Assembly (NCBI RefSeq): GCF_014837145.1
Contig: NZ_JACYFS010000006.1
Span: 124,001 to 188,000, forward strand
DNA: 64,000 bases
Direction: 5' to 3'
From: Chryseobacterium caseinilyticum
GTDB taxonomy: Bacteria; Bacteroidota; Bacteroidia; Flavobacteriales; Weeksellaceae
Shown: positions 18,826-27,200 of the stretch, one piece after another
How positions within the stretch are numbered: position 1 is the stretch's first letter
Layout: the number at the start of each line of letters is the position of its first letter
Translations under genes and position numbers: made by a program
The notes under the pieces: model-generated
What the model was told of the DNA's origin: nothing
Database searches by the model: none
Seen by the model: only the letters and a program-made list of their open reading frames with translations

Positions 18826-19002
18826 CGACTTTTTTTAAAACATTGATTTGCAGGCTCGCACAGAATGTATTGATTTTGCTTCGTCTGTCTTATTTTAACG
18901 TATTTTGTGACTTGTAAAACAATTAAATTACATTAAAATATAATATTCCTACTTAAAGTATGGTTTTTATTAATAATTATGCTATATTTATAAAAAAAAA
19001 GT

Positions 19003-20790
19003 ATGTTTATGAAAAAAATTCTATTATGTTTTATTACGACAATTGCAGCTGCAAATTTTCATGCGCAGGTAAGCCTCGCTTCTACTGCAGGAACTACGAG
19101 TGGAACTTATACTACATTAAAGGGTGCATTTGATGCTATTAATGCAGGAACACATCAGGGAGCTATTACCATTAACATTACAGCAAATACAACAGAAACT
19201 GCGACTGCAATTCTCAATGCAAGCGGTGGAGCGGTGAACTATACTTCGGTTTTGATAAAACCGGCAGCTGGTGTAAATGCGACAATCACAAGTGCTGATC
19301 CTGTGGCTACCATAAAATTTAACGGAGCAGATAACGTGACTATCGATGGAAGTAATAATGGTACTTTGTCCCGAAATTTATCGATTAACAGTACTTTCGT
19401 TGCTGTGACAGGAACAACGCCTGTTGTCCTGTGGGTATCGTGTACAGCCACAGATGGGGCAGATAATATTGTGGTAAAAAATACCAATTTTGCAGGTTCA
19501 TCTTCATCGGGTACAGTTGGTGCTATTATAGTATCAGGAACTACACTCGGAGCAGCGGAAATCAATAATAATAATTTTCAGGCACTTAACAACTCGTTTG
19601 TAAGAGCTCAAAACGGAATATTTGCAGTAGGAAATGCCACTAATACAGATACTGGCTGGATTATTAAAGATAATGTTATAGGTTCTACAGTTGCAACAGA
19701 TAAAATGCTTTTCAGGGGAATAGCTGTTCAGAACGCCAAAAATTTTGAAGTAAGTGGTAATACAATAACCGGTGTTGCGCTTCCTGCAACATCAACAGGT
19801 TTGTCTACAGGTATCCTTATTGGGGCAGCTGTATCCAACGGAGTTGTTTATAAAAACAGAATTTCAGATATTAAACAGCCAAACCCGGCGGGGTATGGTG
19901 CAGTTGGTCTGTATTTAAACTCAAGCATAGCTGCATCTAATATATTAGCTTACAATAACGTGATTAACGATATTGCCGGTATGGGTTACGCTTTGGCTGG
20001 AGGTGTTGCTGATAACGGAAATGGTATTGTAGTAGGAAACGGTGGTGGTTACAGATTGTATTACAATACCGTTGTTTTGGATACAAATCAGACTAATGCG
20101 GGAAGACCTTCTGCACTAAACATTATAAGTACTGTTACTGCTGCGGGGGCAATTGATCTGAGAAATAATATTTTGGTTAATTCTCAAACCCAGACAGGAG
20201 ACAGGTATGCAATTTATTCTGGTGCTGCAAATACGGTATTCTCTAATATTAATTACAACGACTACTTTTCTACTGGAACTGCTTTGGGTTATTTAACTAC
20301 AACAAGACCTACTTTAGCTGATGTTCAGGCAGGATTTGGCGGGAATGTCAATTCTGTGAGCATAGCTCCTGTATTTGCTTCCGCTACAAATTTCCGTTTG
20401 TTGATTGGTTCAAATCCTACTCTTGATAATAAAGGTACGCCTGTCACTGGTGTTACGGTAGATGCAGATAATAATGCAAGAAATGCCACTACGCCAGATT
20501 TGGGAGGTTACGAGTTCGTTACTGAATTATTGGCGGTGAGTGAGCAGTCTATGGCAGCCAAGCAAACAGTTTCTTATTATCCAAATCCTGTTGTTGATGT
20601 ACTTAATCTGAGAAGCGACAGTAAAATAAAAAATGTTGAAGGATTCAATTTATCCGGACAGAAAGTTATTAGTGAAAGCATAAATGCAGAAAATGGTACT
20701 GTTGATATGAGAAAATTACCTTCAGGAGTTTACTTTTTAAAAGTAAATTCAGATAGAGGTTCTGAATCTGTTAAAGTAATTAAAAAGTAA
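19003..20790 (+). CDS. Secreted beta-helix protein with T9SS sorting domain
   Basis: 595 residues. The start may instead be the ATG two codons on, at 19009. Either way a signal peptide ends near FHAQ. The body is Asn/Thr/Ala-rich with many short parallel strands (NGADNVTIDGSNNGTL, KNFEVSGNTITGV, NNILVNSQT), as in right-handed beta-helix surface proteins of the pectate-lyase type. No catalytic motif is seen. The last 75 residues (YYPNPVVDVLNLRS to ESVKVIKK) are a type A T9SS domain. Role in adhesion or polysaccharide binding is possible. Confidence 0.85.
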   Translation: MFMKKILLCFITTIAAANFHAQVSLASTAGTTSGTYTTLKGAFDAINAGTHQGAITINITANTTETATAILNASGGAVNYTSVLIKPAAGVNATITSADPVATIKFNGADNVTIDGSNNGTLSRNLSINSTFVAVTGTTPVVLWVSCTATDGADNIVVKNTNFAGSSSSGTVGAIIVSGTTLGAAEINNNNFQALNNSFVRAQNGIFAVGNATNTDTGWIIKDNVIGSTVATDKMLFRGIAVQNAKNFEVSGNTITGVALPATSTGLSTGILIGAAVSNGVVYKNRISDIKQPNPAGYGAVGLYLNSSIAASNILAYNNVINDIAGMGYALAGGVADNGNGIVVGNGGGYRLYYNTVVLDTNQTNAGRPSALNIISTVTAAGAIDLRNNILVNSQTQTGDRYAIYSGAANTVFSNINYNDYFSTGTALGYLTTTRPTLADVQAGFGGNVNSVSIAPVFASATNFRLLIGSNPTLDNKGTPVTGVTVDADNNARNATTPDLGGYEFVTELLAVSEQSMAAKQTVSYYPNPVVDVLNLRSDSKIKNVEGFNLSGQKVISESINAENGTVDMRKLPSGVYFLKVNSDRGSESVKVIKK

Positions 20791-20808
20791 ATTTTAAATT
20801 ATAATGTC

Positions 20809-20839
20809 AATAAAACCCGATGATAAGTCGGGTTTTATT
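20809..20839. terminator. Bidirectional intrinsic terminator
   Basis: 12-bp perfect stem AATAAAACCCGA / TCGGGTTTTATT. It ends both the T9SS gene and the TPP-riboswitch operon, whose last stop is at 20843. Confidence 0.88.
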
Positions 20840-20842
20840 ATT

Positions 20843-21106
20843 TTATAACAGTCTGAAATTATCCACTTTTTTACCTTCCAGATGTTTTTCCCAACGTTCC
20901 AAAACGGGTTGTTCAAGTTTAAATTCACGGTATTCGTCAGGTGACATGATGGGGATTCCGCTGATGATCGGGTAGACTCTTTTGCAGCTGTCACAGATCA
21001 GTAAACCTTCCATAATATTTTCGGTTTCATCCTGTGAAATGATGGTTAAATTTAAATCTGACTTGTCAAACGGACAGCATAATTTTTCTATGGTTTTTAT
21101 TCTCAT
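20843..21106 (-). CDS. Trm112-like zinc-ribbon protein
   Basis: 87 residues. Matches the Trm112/YcaR pattern: KLCCPFDKSDL at the start, then LICDSCKRVYPIISGIPIM. The second zinc pair CDSC is intact. The first is CCPFD, with Asp where the usual second Cys of CPxC sits, so zinc binding may be altered or use the extra Cys. In eukaryotes and archaea Trm112 activates SAM methyltransferases, and here a methyltransferase is the first gene of the same operon. Last gene of the riboswitch operon, 3 bp after the ThiE-like gene. Confidence 0.78.
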   Translation of the reverse strand: MRIKTIEKLCCPFDKSDLNLTIISQDETENIMEGLLICDSCKRVYPIISGIPIMSPDEYREFKLEQPVLERWEKHLEGKKVDNFRLL

Positions 21107-21109
21107 CTT

Positions 21110-21739
21110 TTACTTTTTAATTTTTTGTTGATACTTTTTAATAGTTTCTGACGGATTTTCTGCACTCATAATTCCTGAGACCACAGCGATTCCGTCATAA
21201 TCTAATTTGTCTAAATTTTCAATTGTATTTAAATCAATTCCTCCCGCAAGAAAAATTTTCCCGCTAAAAATACTTTTCGCTTTCTGAACAGTTGCGAAAC
21301 TGACCAGTTCACAACTGTTAGCTGTTTTTGACGGAAACATTGAGCAGAAAGAAATATATTCGTACTGATGTTTTTCAGCATATTCAATCGTTGAAAGATC
21401 ATTATTGCAGGTAATTCCAGTAATAAAATCACGGTTGATTTCTTTTTTAATTCTATTAAAATTTTCAGGAATTTCATCGAAGTGAATTCCGTCCAGCGGA
21501 ATTTGTTTTAAAATTTCCCAGCGGTTATTAATGAGTAAAGGAATGTTATGTAAAGAAGTTTTTGCATAAATTTTTAAGAGCAGTTCTTCAAGATTCTGAT
21601 TGTCTTTAAAATTGTCCCAGATCTGAATGGCTGCTATTTTTTCCTTTACAATTAAATTTAATTTAGAAAAAAGAATTTCCTCATCCATCGAGGGATCAAT
21701 TATTAAATAAATTCCGGAGTCTATGGTTGATTTTCTCAT
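21110..21739 (-). CDS. Divergent thiamine-phosphate synthase/TenI-like protein
   Basis: 209 residues from the ATG at 21739, which overlaps the preceding stop by one base (TAATG). A GTG at 21748 is also possible. The TIM-barrel order of ThiE/TenI is visible: IPLLINNRWEI for LIINDR, LDGIHFDE for DGVHLGQ, YISFCSMFPSKTA for DYVGFGPVFPT, IFLAGGI and DGIAVVSGIM. However, the early QLRxK substrate motif reads QIWDN, so the basic residues there are missing. This speaks against an ordinary ThiE and for a TenI-like or new reaction. Confidence 0.75.
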   Translation of the reverse strand: MRKSTIDSGIYLIIDPSMDEEILFSKLNLIVKEKIAAIQIWDNFKDNQNLEELLLKIYAKTSLHNIPLLINNRWEILKQIPLDGIHFDEIPENFNRIKKEINRDFITGITCNNDLSTIEYAEKHQYEYISFCSMFPSKTANSCELVSFATVQKAKSIFSGKIFLAGGIDLNTIENLDKLDYDGIAVVSGIMSAENPSETIKKYQQKIKK

Positions 21740-22788
21740 TATTTCCACCCGTTTTTGTAAGCGTTAAAAAAAGCTTTCCAGTAAGGATCTTCTACGTAGT
21801 AGATTAAGTCATTTGCTTTTTCGTTTTCGATTAATTTAATTCCAAGATTTTTTTCGGTCATCACTCCAACTTCTGTACAGGGTATATGATTCGCTTCCAG
21901 TCTCGAAATAATTTCCGAAGCTTTCTCTTTTTTACAGGTAATGATCATCGAACCTGCTCCAATACAATATCTCGGATCTAGCGAAAACAGATTACAGACC
22001 GCAGACTGAACTTCGCCATGCGGAAGTTTTTCATTAAAAATTTCAGCACCTTTTCCTGATGCGATTACTAATTCGTAAATCGCTCCCAAAACTCCACCTT
22101 CCGTCACATCGTGCATTGCAGTTACACCTGAGTTTTCAGTCTGCATCGCGGTCAAAGCGTCTTTCAAAGATGAGGTTTCATAAAAAGAAGCGGAGGCAGA
22201 ATAGAAAAACTCTTTCCCGATTTTATTTTTCACCGTTTCCGGGAAACTCATCGCTAAAATGGCTGTTGATGAAAGCGCACTCGTTTTAGTAACTAAAATT
22301 ATATCGCCAACATTTGCATATTTTGAAATCAGAATTTCTTCTTTCGGAGCAATGGTTATAAAAGTTCCGCCGCCTGCAATAGTAGAATTCTGTCCTTCGA
22401 TGAATCCAGTATGACCGCCGGTGATGCTTAAATTAATGTCTCTACAGAACTGGTGAATGTGGTTCCAATAAATTTCAAAATCATTTTTTGAAAGCTGGGC
22501 AGGAAGATTTAAAACAAACTGTCCAAACATCGGTGCAAAACCTGTTGTTGCCATATCATTAGCCATCAGATGTACCGACAGCCACGCCGATTCTTCCAAT
22601 CCCAAAGAGGGAATCAGAGAAAGCGGATCACTCGTCAAAGCCATCGCTTTTCCGCCATGCAGATCCACAACGGAAACATCGACTCCGAACTCAGGCCCGA
22701 TACGGACTTCATAGCGTGCTTTTCCGCAACGCTGTTTCAGAAAATCTTCAAATTGAGAATGATTTATTTTGCCTAAAGTATCACTCAT
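21739..22788 (-). CDS. AIR synthase/HypE-like ATP-binding protein
   Basis: 349 residues of the PurM/ThiL/HypE/SelD superfamily. The N-terminal domain has GVDVSVVDL and ALTSDPLSLIPSLG, then the dimer motif MANDMATTGFAPM and SITGGHTGFI. The C-terminal domain has the AMHDVTEGGVLGAIYEL motif. HypE-like hallmarks are clear, but the C-terminal Cys-ending tail that HypE needs for cyanation is absent, and no hydrogenase genes are near. It probably phosphorylates or activates a substrate with ATP, perhaps a thiamine precursor (inference). Its ATG overlaps the methyltransferase stop (ATGA). Confidence 0.78.
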   Translation of the reverse strand: MSDTLGKINHSQFEDFLKQRCGKARYEVRIGPEFGVDVSVVDLHGGKAMALTSDPLSLIPSLGLEESAWLSVHLMANDMATTGFAPMFGQFVLNLPAQLSKNDFEIYWNHIHQFCRDINLSITGGHTGFIEGQNSTIAGGGTFITIAPKEEILISKYANVGDIILVTKTSALSSTAILAMSFPETVKNKIGKEFFYSASASFYETSSLKDALTAMQTENSGVTAMHDVTEGGVLGAIYELVIASGKGAEIFNEKLPHGEVQSAVCNLFSLDPRYCIGAGSMIITCKKEKASEIISRLEANHIPCTEVGVMTEKNLGIKLIENEKANDLIYYVEDPYWKAFFNAYKNGWK

Positions 22789-23507
22789 TCCACATCATTT
22801 AACTGAATATAAAGTCCAAAGAAATCACCGATGGGAACATTCCACTGCTGAACGGGAAACCATTTCGGAAGTCCTGTACAAGTCCATTCGATCGTATATT
22901 TTCTTCCGACCAGAGCTCTTTCGATAATCTCAGTCAGCATTTTTGGTGTGTAAAAAGTAGCAGTTACGTAGAAAGGATTTTTCCCGAACAATTGCTGAAC
23001 TCTCCTCCTTGCAACTTTCGGGGAATTTCTGTTCATCATTCCCATGGCGATTCCGTACTTCGCAACACGCGCCGCCTCGCGAATAACTTTCACAGGATCT
23101 TTGTAATATTCAAATGTGGTGATGAATGCCAGTGAATCGAAAGTATGATCTTTGAAAGGCATAAAGTGAGAATCGGCCATCACCAGATCGCCTTCAAAAA
23201 GATGAACGGCCTGCGACAGCATTAAAGGAGAAATATCTCCGCCCGTTGCTTCAATCCCTATGTTTTTCCACCAGCGAGTAAATCGGGTAGTACCACAACC
23301 GAATTCTAATAATGTTTTGACTCTCTGATCTTTGGAAACGAGCTGTTCCATGACTTTTTTCTGCCAGATTTCGGCACGTTTGTACCGGCCTTCATACCAC
23401 AATTCGTAAGTGTCGGTATGTTCGCGGTTGAAAAACCACTCGGGTCTTCCTTGCCAGTTTTTGTCTTGTTTTGGGATGAGTTCTCCGGAATACTTTGTTA
23501 CTTCCAT
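22785..23507 (-). CDS. Class I SAM-dependent methyltransferase in TPP-riboswitch operon
   Basis: 240 residues. Motif I LLEFGCGTTRFTRWW, the acidic ribose-binding loop GGDISPLML, ADSHFMPFKDHTFD and a UbiE-like FEYYKDPVKVIREAARV segment give a clear Methyltransf_11-type fold. The N-terminal 60 residues (WQGRPEWFFNREHTDTYELWYEGRYKRAE) are distinctive. It is the first gene after the TPP riboswitch. The substrate is unknown. It may be a thiamine-related metabolite, or the protein may be partnered by the Trm112-like product of the same operon. Confidence 0.82.
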   Translation of the reverse strand: MEVTKYSGELIPKQDKNWQGRPEWFFNREHTDTYELWYEGRYKRAEIWQKKVMEQLVSKDQRVKTLLEFGCGTTRFTRWWKNIGIEATGGDISPLMLSQAVHLFEGDLVMADSHFMPFKDHTFDSLAFITTFEYYKDPVKVIREAARVAKYGIAMGMMNRNSPKVARRRVQQLFGKNPFYVTATFYTPKMLTEIIERALVGRKYTIEWTCTGLPKWFPVQQWNVPIGDFFGLYIQLNDVE

Positions 23508-23586
23508 TTTATTTTATGTTGATTTATTCAGTTCAGACCACAGATAAGCATGCGAACGAATAAAGCATAAAATGAAAATATTTTAA

Positions 23587-23663
23587 GCAGACATCCCTAC
23601 GTTGGCATTATCCAAATCAGGTCATCGGGTATAATCTCAGCCTTTCGGCACCCCGTGTATTTA
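23587..23663 (-). ncRNA. TPP riboswitch (THI element)
   Basis: On the minus strand, in order: ACGGGGTGCC, GGCTGAGATTA, ACCC, ACCTGAT, GGATAATGCC and ACGTAGGGA. These are the conserved THI-box blocks of the thiamine pyrophosphate aptamer. It ends about 80 nt before the methyltransferase ATG. I see no clear terminator hairpin in that gap, so control of translation or an unusual platform is likely. TPP binding should repress the four genes downstream. Confidence 0.93.
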
Positions 23664-23700
23664 TTACTGAACAAATATAGGGAAAAGGAGGTTTAAGAGG

Positions 23701-23980
23701 CAAGGAAAAAGTTAAAAGATCCAAGTTTAAAATTTGGGTTATAGATGTTAAGGTTTAAGATTTTGGCGAACCACGAAGTGGTTCAATATGAATAGCCGTG
23801 GGTGGAACCCATGGAAAGAGCCAGGTAAAAGGTGAAAAGAGCCAAGTTTAAATTTGGGTTATAGATGTTATGGTTTAAGATCTCGGCGAACCACGGAGTG
23901 GTTCAATATGAATAGCCGCGGGTGAAACCCATGGAGAAGATCCAAGGAAAAAGGAAAAATAACCAAATTTAAAATTAGGG
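23701..23980. repeat. 120-bp tandem repeat with two palindromes per unit
   Basis: Two units (23701-23820 and 23821-23940) align line for line with a 120-bp period, and the start of a third runs to about 23980. Each unit holds GAACCAC-GAA/GGA-GTGGTTC (first copy 23768-23784) and a second hairpin (CCGTGGGT / ACCCATGG, first copy 23796-23814). No coding frame. It resembles REP/BIME-like elements of Bacteroidota. Confidence 0.85.
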
Positions 23981-24193
23981 AAATATAATCTACGAAATCT
24001 TGTTAGCGTACACCTGATCAAATCCTCGCCAGCTTTTCAAAAAAGCAAGCCTGCAATTTAAAACTCGTCAATAAGCATTTCAAAACTCACCGGAAATAAC
24101 TTTTAAATTCCTCACAAATCATTTCAAAAAATGATCAATAAGTAATTTGCCCACATACCAGAAAACTCCAAAACATCCAGCAAACCAAAATTC
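23981..24193. other. Non-coding spacer without clear features
   Basis: AT-rich sequence after the tandem repeat. No credible open frame, hairpin or promoter is seen on either strand. Confidence 0.6.
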
Positions 24194-24281
24194 TCTCAAA
24201 CTCTCAAACTCTCAAACCCTCAAACCCTCCGACTCTCTAATCCTTAAACTCTACAACTCACACACTCTCCAACTCAAAAAC
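24194..24281. repeat. Degenerate octanucleotide array (consensus TCTCAAAC)
   Basis: Eleven consecutive 8-bp units in strict register. The first three are exact TCTCAAAC and the later ones drift (CCTCAAAC, TCTACAAC, TCTCCAAC and others). The array runs over the stop codon of the 1085-residue gene at 24274. Confidence 0.8.
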
Positions 24282-27200
24282 TCGCTTTCACCTGCATACT
24301 TCCAATGTGAATCGTACGCTCGCCGGAATTTCTGCCTTCATAATTTAGGTTGAGCTGTAAGAATGAATTTAAAGACTGCTGAATAAATACACTCCAAACC
24401 TGGTTTTTCCCCGGCTTCAAACCGTCCAGCATCTGGTTTCCGACAATGCTGAAGCTGTTTCCTATGAAATCATTATTGATGAATGAGAAATTGGCTCTGA
24501 TGGAAGTTTTCTTGCGTTCCCACTGTACGGTTCCTGTGATGTCGAAGGCTTTCAGAAGTTCTTCACCGTCGGTGCGCTGTTTTTCACGGTAGGCGGATGA
24601 GAATTCTGCCTGAACAGCATCTGTGAATTTGTAGGTTGCTTTTGGTTTCGTCTCAAAATTATTTAAAATATAATCTCTGGTTGAAAAAAGCTGAGAAGAG
24701 TTTTTGAGCTCATGCACAGAGTTTTCCCAATCGATTCTGAATTCTTTATTAAACCAGTACCCAACATTCACGAAATGGGACTTCTGTTTTCTCTCTTCAT
24801 TGCTGAAGTTGGCGTTGATGAGATTATTATTTGAGATAAAACGGTAATTCCCATTCCAGCCGGATTTTTCAGTAGGATTAAACTGTACCGAAGTCAAAAT
24901 ATTCTGATTCTTTAAAATCTGGTCATCACTTTTCTCGAAAGGATTTAAAACCAAAACTTTTTCTCTCTTGAAATACGAGTTTTGGGAATTCAAGGAAACA
25001 TTGAAATTCCATCGTTTGAGAAACTTATTTTCAGAATCGAAAACAATTGATGGATTAACGAATAAAGCCAGCTGAAGTTTGTTTTTATTGGAAGGAAGAT
25101 ACCTGACAGAATTGGTGTAAACCCTTATGTATTGTGCCAAATCTGAATACTCGGCAATCTCAAATTCATCGAGTTGCTGCACGCCGTCGCCGTTGTAATC
25201 GGTCCATTTGTAAACTCCCTGTCCATCGGTCACTTTGATGTACTGAAATTCCCGCTGAGCTTCCTGTCCGTTCCCCAGTTCGTAGAAAGCCTGCAATCTT
25301 GCTCCGTTTCTGAAAAGTTGTTGATTATATAGAATATTTCCGACTACAAAATCATTATTTCTGCTTAAATCTGCGAGGTCAGCAGAATTGAAGAATTTTC
25401 TGTAATGGACCAATGCTGTTAAAGTCGTTTTCTCGTTTTTAATCAACTGGCTTTCCGCCATAAAACCTAAAATCCGGTTGATATTCTGAAGGCTGTTGTC
25501 ACGCACAGAGTCGTTATCTCTTAAATAAGCTTTGGTTAAAAGTCTTGTTCTTGCACTGTCACCAATTTTTTTCTGCACAAAAACTTCTCTCCAGCTGAAA
25601 CTGGTAACGTCCATCAGCTGGGTGTTGTTGTAATATTTTTCGTTGTGCTCCATGCTTCCGCCTACCGTCCAGCTGCCTTTTTTTCCAGTGTATTCAGAAG
25701 ATGCGCCACCACGGATAAATTTGGTATCCTGCATTATTGCATTCGTATTCAGGTAAGACAAACTACCTTTTGTGAAGAATTTATTTTTAATCCATCCGAA
25801 ATCCAGATCATTCTTGATTCCTTTGTAAGAATCTCTCTCGTCGAGATAATTGAGTCTGTAGTTTAAAACAGATTTGTTATTCCATCTGTTTAAAAAGCTG
25901 AAGATGAAACGGTTTTGCGTTCTGTTGCTGAATTCCTGAGCAAGGTTGAAATCTCTTGAGAATTCCACATCATTAATCCGGTCTAAAATTCTGAACTGCT
26001 TATCGATGTACTGATATTCAAAGCTTGGGGTACCTTTCCAGTTTTTTTTGCCGAAAGTCTTGTTCCCGAAAACCCTTCCTGCATAACCCAAATTTTTATC
26101 TGAATCTTTTGATGAAAAAAGGTTGATATCGTAATTGCTTAAAGAAAAGTCAGCCCCTATTTTTCCGTCTTTTAAAAGAAATTCAGAATTCATGGTGTAG
26201 ACCTGAGATTTTTCAGGAGCAGGGAGCTTTCTCACCGCTCTGTAATCTCCCATATTTGGGCCTACGTATTCGAAAACCCTTCCGTTGTTGGTGGTTTGTG
26301 CAATTTTGTAATCCCCTAGATTGGCTCCGAAATAAGTGAAGGAAAGTGTAAACAAGACCTCATTTACATCGGTAGAAAACTGATAGTAATTTCCGTTTGG
26401 ATCCTGCACCAAACGGTAGAGAATTTTGTTTACGTCATATTCAGTCTGTACAGCAGACGGCGCATACATAAGATTGGGGTCATTTCCTGCGTCGGCAAGA
26501 ATTTTTTCGTCTTCTTTAGATAAATTTAAAGCTAAAGGAGCATTTTTATTGTCATTCTCCATAAACCAGTTCAGTCCGATACGCATTTTTTCCCTTTTAT
26601 GTTCGACCTTTCCGGTGAATAGATGTCGGGAATAATTTCGGTTGGTATAGTTATAGGAAATGGTAATAAAATTCTGTTGGAAGATCGGCCGGAAACTGGT
26701 AAAAGTCACCTCACCGGTATTGTAATTAATAACGTAATCCTGATTTTCACCTCTCTTCATTAAAATCCCATCAATGAAAACCTGCTCCGAACCGGATATT
26801 AAAGTAATAAACTGTTCACCATTTTTTCCGGTCAGACGGTAAGGTCCCTGATTACCTTCCACACCCTGAAAACGGATTCTGTGAAATTCACTTCGGGCAA
26901 CACCCATTGAAATGTCGGTAAAGGTTTTGTTTTCTTTCCCGAACTCAGTCTGAAACTGCAGTCCCATGCTTCGCCGCTGGTATTTTGCAAAATAATTTTT
27001 GTTGTCTACCAAATCAAGATGTCCGGCTCTCAGGATAGATTTATCCTTAATATTAAGCTGCATGTAGATTTTATCGAATTCTTCGAGTGTCTGCGTATAA
27101 CCGTCAGCCTGAATAGGAAGGTTGTGATCTGAAATACTCGCCAGAATCGTGACATCCTTGGACAGTTTTCCCGAAATCTGTAAATCCATTGAACTCTGCA

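Noticed and set aside
21739..22788. HypE hydrogenase maturation protein
   Set aside because: No hyp or hydrogenase genes nearby, the C-terminal Cys tail is absent, and the operon is under a TPP riboswitch.
23701..23980. CRISPR array reading of the 120-bp repeat
   Set aside because: Only two and a third units, direct tandem copies without unique spacers of even length, and no cas genes in the window.
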